A stretch of DNA of 64,000 bases from Oceanispirochaeta crateris (GCF_008329965.1 NZ_CP036150.1:2728001-2792000), one strand, 5' to 3'. Numbered from the stretch's first letter, positions 35,626 through 44,261 are shown. Notes: generated from the letters alone by a model not told the origin. Translations and numbers: made by a program.

Positions 35626-36765
35626 ATGAAAGTTCTGGTTATGTACGATTATCCCCCGTCTCCTGGAGGATTGGCAACTCAGGGGGACATGCTCTATCGG
35701 GGACTTAAAAAAATGGGTGTGGATGTTTATGCCGTCAACTCCTGCTCAACCATGGAAAAAGAGTGGTATTACAAATGGTTTAAACCGGATGTGGTCACCG
35801 GAGTCGGGTACTGGGGTTACACTCCGGATATCATTCTTCACCCGCAGAAGTTCGCGGTACTACCCGTTCCCTGGCTCGTTGCCGACGGTTACATTGCCAA
35901 CTACCAGGATGTTTTGAATCAACTGCCCCTCATCCTGGTGACCTCTCAATGGGTTAAAGACATGTATGTTCGGGATGGCATTTCAAAAGAGAATATTGAA
36001 GTATTGCCAGTAGGGTGTGAAACAGAAATATTCAAGCCGATTTCCAAGGATGATCCTAAAATTCAATCCATTAGAAAAAATCTGGGAATCTCGGAAGATC
36101 AATTGATGATACTGACCATCGGAGGAGATGCTGCTTCCAAGGGTGCTCAGGAAGTGATGCAGGCCTTAGCAAGCCTGGAGGGTAAAGTTCCAGACTGGCG
36201 TTATATTTGCAAGGTTTGGCCTCAGGACAGGACGACCTCTCAGAATTCTATGGATGAGAAACTGGCAAAACAATTGGGTATCGAAAAACAAATGGATTTT
36301 CAGACAAGTATCATCTCCCGGAACTTCATTCCCTACCTGATGAATGCCTGTGATATATATGCTGCGCCCGCCCGTTTGGAGGGGTTTGGTATGCCTCAAG
36401 TAGAAGCCGGGGCTTGTGGCAAACCTGTTATCAGCATCAATGCCATGGGCCCCAAGGATACAATGATTCATGGAGAAACAGCCATGTTGGCCAGTGTTGC
36501 ACAAAAGATTCTCCTCCACGAAACAATACTGGGAAAAGAATCAGGATATGAAGAGAATACTAAGTTTGTTTTTGATCCTCCCAGAATTGTGGATTACCGG
36601 GCTAGTATTCCCGATATTACCGATTCTCTCCTTCAATTGATGAATGATAAAGCCCTGAGAGACCGCCTGGGAAATGCCGCAAGAAACCATGTCGTCAAGA
36701 ATTTTGATTATATGGTTGTTGCTGAAAAGTTTATGCAGATAGTTCAAAAAAAGCTGGGTAAGTAG
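35626..36765 (+). CDS. GT4-family glycosyltransferase
   Basis: This 379-aa protein is a GT-B fold family 4 glycosyltransferase. The N-terminal acceptor half opens with MYDYPPSPGGLATQGDML (near 4-21), and the donor half carries TIGGDAASKGAQEVMQAL (near 164-181) and the EX7E element in EGFGMPQVEAGACGKPVI (near 250-267). It has no membrane segment. It should transfer a sugar from a nucleotide donor (UDP-, GDP- or ADP-linked). It lies between a PIG-L deacetylase and a glycosidase, with gaps of 3 and 4 bases. It does not show the BshA N-terminal pattern, so bacillithiol synthesis is not supported. Confidence 0.88.
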   Translation: MKVLVMYDYPPSPGGLATQGDMLYRGLKKMGVDVYAVNSCSTMEKEWYYKWFKPDVVTGVGYWGYTPDIILHPQKFAVLPVPWLVADGYIANYQDVLNQLPLILVTSQWVKDMYVRDGISKENIEVLPVGCETEIFKPISKDDPKIQSIRKNLGISEDQLMILTIGGDAASKGAQEVMQALASLEGKVPDWRYICKVWPQDRTTSQNSMDEKLAKQLGIEKQMDFQTSIISRNFIPYLMNACDIYAAPARLEGFGMPQVEAGACGKPVISINAMGPKDTMIHGETAMLASVAQKILLHETILGKESGYEENTKFVFDPPRIVDYRASIPDITDSLLQLMNDKALRDRLGNAARNHVVKNFDYMVVAEKFMQIVQKKLGK

Positions 36766-36769
36766 GGAC

Positions 36770-37969
36770 ATGGACAAATATCAGTGGGATATGATTCACA
36801 AGGCTGAGCTGGCGGCTCATGAAGTATTGAGACATAATGCATTTGGCCCTTTTGAAAACCTGCCACGCACGGCTGGGTGGGGATATCCCGAACCCTACAC
36901 CAGAGATCTGATGATCGCCATGCCGGGAATGCTCCTTTGTGATGACCCGATCCTAACGGACCAGATGAGAATGACACTCCAGACTCTGGCTTCGAATCAA
37001 TCTCCTCACGGACAGATCCCATCGCTGGTACATGATTCTAAAAACAGAGGAGCCAGCGATACAACCCCGCTCTATCTTCTTGGACTGGCCCTATTCAGAG
37101 CAGCAACGGGAGAAAAGGAATTCCTGGAAGAATCAGCACGTCAAGCTTTAAATTGGATGACTTACCAGAGTCCTACAGACAGCGCTCTCATAGGACAACT
37201 GCCTACAACAGACTGGCGGGACGAACAGTGGGTCATCGGTTATGGATTATATGTAAACACATTAGCCTATGCTTACCTTCGGTTTTTCGGAGAAAAGAAT
37301 CAGGCGGCAGGCCTGGCTCAGTCCTTCTGCTGTTTTGATATTAAGGAAGGAAGGGCACACAGTCATGTTCACAGCAAGCTCAGAGAAAAAGAAAAGCCCT
37401 ACTATGGTTTCTGGTCCTTCAAAGTTTACAGTAGTGAGCGCTTTGACCTTCTTGGAAACAGCCTTGCCATCCTAACAGGGCTGGCTCCCCTGAAAAGGGC
37501 AAAAAATATTGTTAAATGGATCAGCAGAGAGTGCGAGTTTCTAAAAACAAATGGGGACTTGATTGTGGATCTGCCCCCCAATTTTTTCCCGTATATGAGA
37601 AAAGAAGATCCTGACTGGCTGGATCGCTATGAGCAGTACAATAGGCCAGGAGAGTACCATAATGGAGGAATTTGGCCTTTTATCAACGGTTTTTATATTG
37701 CAGCCCTTGTAGCCGCAGAAGAATATGATCTTGCTGAAGAAAAACTCATGGTTCTCACCGAGCTTGTCCAAAAATCCGGGAACAAGGATCTTACATTTGG
37801 TTTTAATGAATGGATTAAGGCTCAGGATGGGTCAATACAGGGGCAGGACTGGCAAACATGGTCGGCCGCGATGTATATTTATGCCGCTCGTTGTGTGAGA
37901 GACAGGAAGACACCTTTTTTCGATATCATCAGACAAAGGGAGGTCTCCCCCCCCAACTCAAGCAAATGA
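36770..37969 (+). CDS. Six-hairpin glycosidase, GH100/amylo-glucosidase-like
   Basis: This 399-aa protein has the features of an (alpha/alpha)6-barrel glycosidase: YPEPYTRDLMIAMPGML (near 42-58) with a probable catalytic Asp, GQIPSLVHD, YHNGGIWPFINGFYIAAL (near 295-312) and GQDWQTWSAAMYIYAAR (near 362-378). The pattern resembles GH100 neutral invertases and debranching-like families, but the specific substrate is not clear. It has no signal peptide and is therefore cytoplasmic. It is the last gene of the PIG-L/GT4 group, 4 bases after the transferase. Confidence 0.8.
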   Translation: MDKYQWDMIHKAELAAHEVLRHNAFGPFENLPRTAGWGYPEPYTRDLMIAMPGMLLCDDPILTDQMRMTLQTLASNQSPHGQIPSLVHDSKNRGASDTTPLYLLGLALFRAATGEKEFLEESARQALNWMTYQSPTDSALIGQLPTTDWRDEQWVIGYGLYVNTLAYAYLRFFGEKNQAAGLAQSFCCFDIKEGRAHSHVHSKLREKEKPYYGFWSFKVYSSERFDLLGNSLAILTGLAPLKRAKNIVKWISRECEFLKTNGDLIVDLPPNFFPYMRKEDPDWLDRYEQYNRPGEYHNGGIWPFINGFYIAALVAAEEYDLAEEKLMVLTELVQKSGNKDLTFGFNEWIKAQDGSIQGQDWQTWSAAMYIYAARCVRDRKTPFFDIIRQREVSPPNSSK

Positions 37970-38037
37970 CGATGCAGCCTGTACTATCATCTGCACCATC
38001 ATTCTGTCTAAGATTAACACAGACACCGGTCGATCAA

Positions 38038-38298
38038 TTATTTCCGGGTCGACATCTTTTTGGGTTTAGCCCAGTCCATGATCAGTTTTCTGCCTAGAAA
38101 GGGGACTCCTTCAAGCGACTTGATAGCCATCTCAGCATCCTCTTCCTGTGCAAATTTGACATAGGCTATTCCTTTTTTCTGAATATGATTGACATCTGTA
38201 ACCGGACCGAATTGTTCCAGGATTTCATATAAATCCTCATCAGAAATGTCATAACTCAAATTCCCTAAATAAACATCCTGCACGGTTGTTTCACTCAT
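38038..38298 (-). CDS. RRM-type RNA-binding protein
   Basis: This 86-aa protein is a single RNA recognition motif: RNP2 VYLGNL (near 7-12) and RNP1-like GIAYVKF (near 41-47), with the usual beta-alpha-beta spacing and a short basic tail. Small RRM proteins occur in spirochaetes, cyanobacteria and other bacteria and bind RNA, but their role is poorly known. The ATG at 38298 overlaps the upstream gene by 8 bases and has AAAGGGG before it; an upstream in-frame start is unlikely. Confidence 0.9.
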   Translation of the reverse strand: MSETTVQDVYLGNLSYDISDEDLYEILEQFGPVTDVNHIQKKGIAYVKFAQEEDAEMAIKSLEGVPFLGRKLIMDWAKPKKMSTRK

Positions 38299-38497
38299 CG
38301 AGCATACCCCTTTCCATAGCAAACTCATATTCATCATGGTAGTTTTTTAATTCGGCAAAACCTATAGAATGAATCGTAATATGATCAAGAGGATTGTCCT
38401 CTTTCAGATATATACGTTCTTCTGTTGCGATATCCCGGTCATTGTAAACATCTACCAGCTCATCGTTTTGAGTCAGAAACCATAATTCTTTTTTCAT
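38291..38497 (-). CDS. Small unknown protein coupled to the RRM protein
   Basis: This 68-aa acidic protein is not a family that I recognise. It has no signal peptide, membrane segment or cysteine motif, and contains repeated acidic and aromatic residues (LVDVYNDRD, LKNYHDEYEF). AGAGG precedes the ATG. Its stop overlaps the RRM gene start by 8 bases, so the two are co-translated and may function together in RNA binding. Confidence 0.75.
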   Translation of the reverse strand: MKKELWFLTQNDELVDVYNDRDIATEERIYLKEDNPLDHITIHSIGFAELKNYHDEYEFAMERGMLDE

Positions 38498-38847
38498 GAG
38501 AACCTCTGATCTGCTTTGCTGGAGAACAATCTAGGCGTAGTAAGAGGGGTATCCCCAGTAAACCACAAACTGAAACCAACTCCAAAAGACAAAGCAATTA
38601 AATGAAGATGATAACAGACGTTTGTTAGCTTAAAGGGTCCTTAGTCTGTGATTAATGGCCATCGACAATGGCGCAGTAACTGCTTTTATAAATGGTTTAA
38701 AAACACGAGGTTGTCAATATTTATTTTGAAAAAAGCCTTGTGTTCTCCGGGACATAGGTTATGAATAAAATGTTTTTTGCAGTATTTAATTGTTCCAATA
38801 TAGTCATTTATTGTAATATGGAGGAAGCCTTCGAATAAGGAACAACC
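38498..38847. other. Intergenic region between the RRM pair and an AEC transporter
   Basis: The 350 bases separate two divergent units. Near 38794-38823 (TTGTTC, 18 bases, TAATAT) there is a weak promoter pair before the transporter gene, which has AAGGA as ribosome binding site. At 38669-38684 TGGCGC-AGTAA-CTGCT is a fair sigma-54 look-alike on the plus strand, but no enhancer is visible. I see no gene or strong hairpin in the rest. Confidence 0.45.
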
Positions 38848-39774
38848 ATGATTGATACTTTTCTGAGCATTCTGCCTGTGCTATTGTTTTTTTCCCTGGG
38901 TATTCTCCTTAGAAAGAAAAAATTTCTAAAGGAAAACAGCAGCCAGGATATAAAAAAGATAGTCTCTACTCTGGCACTCCCGGCTCTCTTATTCCAGGCT
39001 TTTGCGTCTATCAGTTTCGAAGCATCCCACCTTCTACTGGTCATCACCATCTTTTTAATCTGCCTAATGATGGTTCTTATAGGGAGAGTCACAGCCCGCA
39101 TCCTGAAAATCAGAACCCCCTACTGGCCCTTGATGATGGGGGGATTTGAAATGGGAATGTTGGGTTATGCTTTGTTTCTCTCTATTTATGGAAAAGAACA
39201 TATAGCCCAATTTGCTCTCATGGACCTGGGTCAGGTACTCTTTGTGTTCTTCGTTCTCATGACACTTTTAATCAGAGAAAAGGAAGGCAACAGTTCTCCA
39301 AAGTCTATTTTGCTTTCTTTTTTAAAGTCACCCGTAATTTTGGCCATATTTGCTGGGCTCATAACCGGTATGATCAAGCCCTTGGTCGATCCCAATTCAT
39401 TGACAACGGCCCTGGGTGAGTTCCTTACACTGACAGGGAACCTCACAGTTCCCCTTATTTCATTGATGATAGGATATGAGTTAAACTTCAAAAAATCAGG
39501 CATGACATTGGCTCTTATGACAATCATGGTCCGTAAAACCTTACTGATAGGTCTGGCCTTTCTGGTGAATACCCTTATCATTAGGAATTATCTTGGTCTT
39601 GACCGCATCTATGAGATGGCCCTGCTAACGATGTTCCTCCTCCCTTCCCCCTTCGTAATATCCATCTATATGAAGCAGGAAGATAAGGAGAACCTGGACT
39701 ATGTTAACAATACCCTTTCCTTGAGTACAATCATTTCTGTATGCCTGCTGATCCTTCTGACAATCCTGTACTAA
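38848..39774 (+). CDS. AEC-family (auxin efflux carrier-like) transporter
   Basis: This 308-aa membrane protein has about 8-10 hydrophobic helices and the AEC family pattern in two halves (IVSTLALPALLFQAFASI near 42-60; STIISVCLLILL at the end). AEC members export or import small organic acids, for example malate or malonate. It lies alone, divergent from the RRM pair, close to malic enzyme and the LDH2-type dehydrogenase, so a C4 or C3 acid is a reasonable substrate guess. Confidence 0.88.
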   Translation: MIDTFLSILPVLLFFSLGILLRKKKFLKENSSQDIKKIVSTLALPALLFQAFASISFEASHLLLVITIFLICLMMVLIGRVTARILKIRTPYWPLMMGGFEMGMLGYALFLSIYGKEHIAQFALMDLGQVLFVFFVLMTLLIREKEGNSSPKSILLSFLKSPVILAIFAGLITGMIKPLVDPNSLTTALGEFLTLTGNLTVPLISLMIGYELNFKKSGMTLALMTIMVRKTLLIGLAFLVNTLIIRNYLGLDRIYEMALLTMFLLPSPFVISIYMKQEDKENLDYVNNTLSLSTIISVCLLILLTILY

Positions 39775-39866
39775 ATGCAGGACCTTTTCAGAATAGGATC
39801 TTCCCTGAGAAAGCCTAATTTTCTATAAGAACATATTCAAGGGTACTGATTTCACTCAAAAACAGC

Positions 39867-40511
39867 CTAAATTTCTCTGACGTCTACAATCCGCTCAGTA
39901 TAAGGTTGTATGGTCTTTACTAGCTCTTCTTCACTGATGTTCTGGACCTTGATAATGGCATACCTGTTTGTGGCATTTTCTCCCAGCAGATTCCCAAAAG
40001 AAACAATATCTCCACCGCAATCGGCAATGGCTTTTGAAAGTTCTGCCAACTCTCCCCGTTTCTCGGGCATGAGAACAGTAAGCCTGATACCTTTCTCTCT
40101 GGCTCCAAAGAGTTCAACAAAGACCCTAAAGAGATCCGATTCTGTTATAATACCAACGAGTATACCCTTTTCAATGATGGGCAAACCTCCGATATTATTA
40201 TCAGCCATGATACGGGCAGCATCCTCAAGTGGAGTATCAGGTCCAATGGTGATAACATCTTTGGTCATCACGGAATGGACTTCCAAATGAGCCAGAAGGT
40301 TACTTATCTCAAAAACGTCTAGGGATGTTGCCGGGGATGGAGAGGCATACAGAATGTCTTTTTCTGTTATAATGCCCATAAGGTGACCCGTTTTATCAAC
40401 GACTGGAAGTCGATGAATTTTTTCTCTTTTCATTTTGTTACGGGCTTCAGAGACTGGTGTTTGGGGAGAAACAGAAACTGGATTTTTTGTCATTCTATTC
40501 AGTACTTGCAT
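39867..40511 (-). CDS. CBS-domain protein with C-terminal ACT-like domain (AcuB-like)
   Basis: This 214-aa protein has two CBS domains (about 1-60, motif VDKTGHLMGIITEKDIL, and about 78-130, motif LVGIITESDLFRVF) and an ACT-like C-terminal domain (about 138-214). The order resembles AcuB-like proteins, which are thought to sense adenine nucleotides or acetyl-group status. AGGAG precedes the ATG. It is downstream of malic enzyme in the same direction, separated by 239 bases holding a tandem repeat. The real ligand and partner are unknown. Confidence 0.88.
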   Translation of the reverse strand: MQVLNRMTKNPVSVSPQTPVSEARNKMKREKIHRLPVVDKTGHLMGIITEKDILYASPSPATSLDVFEISNLLAHLEVHSVMTKDVITIGPDTPLEDAARIMADNNIGGLPIIEKGILVGIITESDLFRVFVELFGAREKGIRLTVLMPEKRGELAELSKAIADCGGDIVSFGNLLGENATNRYAIIKVQNISEEELVKTIQPYTERIVDVREI

Positions 40512-40529
40512 TGAAAACTCCTATCAAAG

Positions 40530-40646
40530 CTACCGGGGCCCCAGCAGGAGTCCCGGTGATTTCCATTTCATGGCCGAAGGCCTACAAACTACCGAAACAC
40601 CATAGGAGTCCCGGTAATTTCAATCTCTAGTCCTAGAGCCTTACAG
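40530..40646. repeat. Two-copy imperfect tandem repeat upstream of the CBS gene
   Basis: Two units of about 59 bases (40530-40588 and 40589-40646) share CTACCG, AGGAGTCCCGGT and ATTTC, and each ends in a small hairpin (GGCC-GAA-GGCC and CTCTAG-TC-CTAGAG). On the minus strand both units can be read as EITGTP in a short peptide frame, but there is no start codon or full gene. It could be a leader regulatory element or a remnant of a duplicated gene end. Confidence 0.6.
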
Positions 40647-40750
40647 TTTGAATTCTAAGATGAAAGCAGCCAGTTGGCAATTGAAATTTCTTTTATATCC
40701 CAGAAGCTGCTTTTCTCGTTTTTACTGTCCCTCTCAAACCCGTAAAGCGA

Positions 40751-42034
40751 CTATTGCCAGTATTTCTCCATTCTTTTCTTCAAAGTAGATCTGTAGGCAT
40801 CCCAGTCTGTTATAGGATCAGCCGCCAAGCCTTCTTCACAGGCAGCCTTGGCAACAGCCACGGCTTCCCATTCGATGACCCGGGGGTCAAAGGGTTTAGG
40901 AACAACATACTCTTTCCCGAACTTGAAATCTCTCCCATAGGCTTTTCGAACCTCTTCAGGAACGGGCTCTTTTGCTAGAGAGGCCAAGGCCATAGCCGCT
41001 GCCATTTTCATACCTTCAGAAATCTTACTGGCTTTTACATCCAAGGCTCCCCTGAAAATGAAGGGAAATCCCAGAACATTATTGACCTGGTTCGGATAGT
41101 CACTTCGGCCTGTCCCGATGATCACATCATCCCTTGTTGCCAGAGCCAGTTCCGGCTTTATTTCCGGGTTTGGATTAGCCATGGCAAAAATAACAGGATC
41201 ATTGGCCATGCTCTTCAACATATCAGGAGTGAGACAATCAGGAACAGAGAGGCCAATAAAAAAATCGGCTCCTACCATGGCATCTCCCAGAGTTCTTTTT
41301 TCAGTATCGATAAGGAATTCAACTTTTTCAGGCGTGATACGCTCGGTTCTTCCTTTATAGAGGACCCCCTTAGAATCCAGCAAAAGAAGGTTTTCCCGCC
41401 GAACTCCTGCAGCCAGAAACATCTTGCTGCAACTGATGCCGGCAGCACCTGCTCCATTAACAACAACCTTGAGGTCCTCAATCTTCTTTCCGGTAATCTC
41501 TGCTGCATTCATCATAGCGGCTGTGGCGATGATGGCAGTTCCATGCTGATCGTCATGAAAAATAGGAATATTACACTCTTTGATCAATGTCTGCTCAATC
41601 TCAAAACATTCGGGGGCGCCGATATCTTCTAAGTTCACACCACCGAATGTTGGAGCCATGGCTTTGACAATTTCAATGATTTTTTTAGGATCTTTTGTGT
41701 CCAATTCAATATCAAAAACATCGATGTCAGCAAATCGTTTGAACAGAACTCCCTTACCTTCCATAACAGGCTTACTTGCCAGAGCCCCGCGGTCGCCTAA
41801 GCCTAGTATAGCTGTTCCATTTGAAATGACACCGACAAGATTACCCTTTCCGGTATATTTATAGGCATCCAGAGGATTTTCCGCGATCTCCAGAACTGGA
41901 AAAGCAACTCCCGGAGAGTAAGCTAGAGAAAGTTGATCGGCTGTGACACAAGGTTTGGAAGCGATGACTTCCAACTTTCCCGGTTTACCATCCATTACGT
42001 GATATTCCAGGGCTTTCTTTTTCATATCATCCAT
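40751..42034 (-). CDS. NAD(P)-dependent malic enzyme
   Basis: This 427-aa protein is a short-form malic enzyme (oxaloacetate-decarboxylating malate dehydrogenase). It has the N-terminal malic domain (SLAYSPGVAFPVLEIAENP, and NGTAILGLGDRGALASKPVMEGK near 72-94), the metal site in DIGAPECFEIEQ and the NAD(P) motif VVNGAGAAGISCSKMF (near 190-205). It converts L-malate to pyruvate and CO2. AAAGGA precedes the ATG. It follows the LDH2-type gene by 50 bases, so both may be expressed from the promoter at 43269-43298 to connect malate and pyruvate or lactate. Confidence 0.95.
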   Translation of the reverse strand: MDDMKKKALEYHVMDGKPGKLEVIASKPCVTADQLSLAYSPGVAFPVLEIAENPLDAYKYTGKGNLVGVISNGTAILGLGDRGALASKPVMEGKGVLFKRFADIDVFDIELDTKDPKKIIEIVKAMAPTFGGVNLEDIGAPECFEIEQTLIKECNIPIFHDDQHGTAIIATAAMMNAAEITGKKIEDLKVVVNGAGAAGISCSKMFLAAGVRRENLLLLDSKGVLYKGRTERITPEKVEFLIDTEKRTLGDAMVGADFFIGLSVPDCLTPDMLKSMANDPVIFAMANPNPEIKPELALATRDDVIIGTGRSDYPNQVNNVLGFPFIFRGALDVKASKISEGMKMAAAMALASLAKEPVPEEVRKAYGRDFKFGKEYVVPKPFDPRVIEWEAVAVAKAACEEGLAADPITDWDAYRSTLKKRMEKYWQ

Positions 42035-42084
42035 TATTTATATCCTTTCGTATTAATTCTTAATCTATTTTTGAAACGAGAAAA

Positions 42085-43212
42085 TCAGGAATCCCAAGAG
42101 AACTTGAAATCCAAATTCCAACGATCCCGTAGTTCGGACATCTGCTTCTGCAGAACCGAAGGAACCGGACAGCCATGATCCTTTCTGTACTGCCAGGCTA
42201 GGTACTCTTTCTCTCCAGCAGTATAGATTCTTTCCTCTCCAGGAGCTTTCTTAGAATCCCGTAAACCTCTCATGATAGATCCGGCAATTTTACGAAAAAC
42301 CTTTTCACCCATAAAGGCATCTGTATTGATGGCGATGAAAAAATGTCCTAGAGGATAGGGAATCTTGTTCCCTTCTTCATCAAAGCCGTTCAAGTCTTTC
42401 ATAAACTTTCCATCCTGCAACGCCGCAGACAGGACTTCTACAACTGTGGCGTACCCAAATCCCTTGAATCCGGCAGTTTCTTCTCCAATCCCGCCTAAGG
42501 GAGCCAGGGCGGCCTTGCCCTTTGTCAGATCAATGAGAACCTGCTGTGTATCCGTTCGAGTCTTACCATTCTCATCAATAACCCAACCTGGAGGGAGGTC
42601 TTTTCCTGCCCGTCCATACACTTCCAGCTTTCCTCTCTGGGACACCGATGTGGCACAGTCAAGATTAAAATCAAACTCTTCATCTGTGGGAAGTCCAATA
42701 GTCAGAGGATTGGTACCCAGCATGTTTTCTACCCCAAAAGTCGGAGCAATAGAAGGCCGGGCATTTGTCCCGGTCATGCCGATCATTCCGGCTTTTGTAG
42801 CCATGGAAGTATAGTACCCGGCAATACCGTAGTGAGTTGAATTCCGAACGGCGACCATACCCATCCCATGTTCTTTGGCTTTATCAATGGCCATCTGCAT
42901 GGCCTGTTTGGCAACCACATGACCTAAACCGTTATTACCATCCAATACCGCTGTTGTGGTCGTTTCCTTGATGACATCAACCTTCGTGAGGGGATTCATA
43001 ATCCCTGCATCAAGTCTATCGATATAAATAGGTTTCAACCGGCCGATACCGTGGGAGTCAATCCCTCTCTTATCCGATTCGATTAGAACATCCGAGATGA
43101 TATTTGCATCACCCTCGGGTATACCACTTTTGAGCAAAACCTGCTTCATGAAATCTTCTAGGACTTCAAAGTCCATCCATTCACAATCTTTATAAGCATC
43201 AGCATATCCCAT
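42085..43212 (-). CDS. LDH2/malate dehydrogenase-type NAD(P)-dependent oxidoreductase
   Basis: This 375-aa protein belongs to the LDH2/MDH2 family, which includes malate, ureidoglycolate, 2,3-diketogulonate and sulfolactate dehydrogenases. SHGIGRLKPIY (near 45-55) and RNSTHYGIAGYY (near 112-123) are the typical active-site motifs. The ATG at 43212 is preceded by AAGGAGG. The gene is next to malic enzyme and under a DeoR-type operator, so malate or lactate is the most likely substrate, but this family varies and the substrate is not proven. Confidence 0.88.
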   Translation of the reverse strand: MGYADAYKDCEWMDFEVLEDFMKQVLLKSGIPEGDANIISDVLIESDKRGIDSHGIGRLKPIYIDRLDAGIMNPLTKVDVIKETTTTAVLDGNNGLGHVVAKQAMQMAIDKAKEHGMGMVAVRNSTHYGIAGYYTSMATKAGMIGMTGTNARPSIAPTFGVENMLGTNPLTIGLPTDEEFDFNLDCATSVSQRGKLEVYGRAGKDLPPGWVIDENGKTRTDTQQVLIDLTKGKAALAPLGGIGEETAGFKGFGYATVVEVLSAALQDGKFMKDLNGFDEEGNKIPYPLGHFFIAINTDAFMGEKVFRKIAGSIMRGLRDSKKAPGEERIYTAGEKEYLAWQYRKDHGCPVPSVLQKQMSELRDRWNLDFKFSWDS

Positions 43213-43268
43213 ACCAGCCTCCTTTATTCTCATTCTATTAGCATATAAATGTTATCTTTTCTATTTTC

Positions 43269-43298
43269 ATATTAGATCGTTAATGATCTATTTGTCAA
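43269..43298 (-). promoter_or_regulatory. Promoter and DeoR-type operator of the LDH2/malic enzyme operon
   Basis: On the minus strand TTGACA (43293-43298) and TAATAT (43269-43274) are 18 bases apart. The palindrome AGATCG-TTAA-TGATCT (43274-43289) fills the spacer. The half-site AGATCG recurs at 43305-43310 further upstream. The same operator type occurs before the DeoR gene itself. Confidence 0.7.
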
Positions 43299-43377
43299 CT
43301 TATAAGATCGTTTTTAGATTATTTCAGGAATATTTAAAAATTATTCTTCAAACGACACCGTATTCGATCATAATAAT

Positions 43378-44163
43378 TCATTCTAAATCATTTAAAACGA
43401 TCAAGCGTACACCCGCAGCAAAAAAATCTTTTTTCATTGACGGATCAGGTAGAGAATCTGTAATAAGGAAGGATACAGATGAAATAGAGGCAATATAATG
43501 AAGCGATAAGGTGCCAATCTTACTGGAATCGGCCACGACAATAACCCTGCCGGCTGTCTGCTCTATCATTTTCCGGCTTACCGCAGCTTCATGAGGATTG
43601 TGAGACGTGAGCCCCCGGCGAAGAGAAATCCCATCTATCCCAATAATACTGGTGGTTGGGTAACTTTGAGACAAAGGGTCTAAAGCTCCTTCACCAACAA
43701 GACAACCTGTTCCAGTTCTCAAGGTACCACCAGTGAGAATGAACTCACAGTCTGCCGCTGTTTCCAGATTATAAAGGGCTGCCGCATTATTACTGACAAT
43801 GGTAAGTCTGGGGATCTGTACCAGTTCATGGATAACAAGCGCCGTAGTAGATCCACTGTTAATATAGACTGTTTCACCAGGTTCTATAAGAGAGACCGTT
43901 TTTTTGGCAATAGCTTTTTTTATTGGAACATTTGTCTGCCCCTTATCCAGATAGGAAGGCTCATTAATCTGGACATGAGACTGTATCGCTCCCCCATGTG
44001 TACGCTCCAAAAGGCCCTCTGATTCCATACAGGCCAGATCGCGGCGGATAGTGATAACAGAGACATCCAGATCCCGGCTCAGCTCATCGACCCGAACGAT
44101 CCTTTTCTCTTTTAAAAGATGCAGAATGCGGGCACGCCTTTCTGCGGGGATTTCCATCTTCAT
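43378..44163 (-). CDS. DeoR-family transcriptional regulator
   Basis: This 261-aa regulator has the DeoR signature at its N-terminus (RRARILHLLKEKRIVRVDELSRDLDVSVITIRRDLACMESEGLLERTHGGA, about 9-58) and a sugar-phosphate-binding-like C-terminal domain (SGSTTALVIHEL, then ITDSLPD). DeoR proteins usually respond to a phosphorylated sugar or related metabolite and repress. It is immediately upstream of the LDH2/malic enzyme operon in the same direction, and palindromes matching AGATCG-N4-CGATCT are found at both promoters, so autoregulation and control of the operon are likely. Confidence 0.93.
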   Translation of the reverse strand: MKMEIPAERRARILHLLKEKRIVRVDELSRDLDVSVITIRRDLACMESEGLLERTHGGAIQSHVQINEPSYLDKGQTNVPIKKAIAKKTVSLIEPGETVYINSGSTTALVIHELVQIPRLTIVSNNAAALYNLETAADCEFILTGGTLRTGTGCLVGEGALDPLSQSYPTTSIIGIDGISLRRGLTSHNPHEAAVSRKMIEQTAGRVIVVADSSKIGTLSLHYIASISSVSFLITDSLPDPSMKKDFFAAGVRLIVLNDLE

Positions 44164-44245
44164 ACGCCCTTGTTCCCTTAACTATTGTAAAGATATAGTC
44201 TCTTGACTCATTTTGAATCATAATAGATCAGAAAGCAAGTAGAAT

Positions 44246-44261
44246 AGATCGCCAACGATCT
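44246..44261 (-). promoter_or_regulatory. DeoR-type operator upstream of the regulator gene
   Basis: AGATCG-CCAA-CGATCT is a perfect 6-base inverted repeat with a 4-base spacer, the same layout as the operator at 43274-43289. A weaker copy (7 of 12 arm positions) lies nearer the gene at 44216-44231. Confidence 0.7.

Noticed and set aside
34999-36765. PIG-L deacetylase plus GT4 as a bacillithiol or mycothiol pathway
   Set aside because: The GT4 protein does not have the BshA-like N-terminus, there is no BshC or MshC gene, and the partners are glycosidases.
38669-38684. A sigma-54 promoter before the AEC gene (TGGCGC-AGTAA-CTGCT)
   Set aside because: It departs from consensus in both halves, lies about 150 bases from the gene, and no enhancer or regulator is adjacent. 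It is mentioned in the intergenic entry only.
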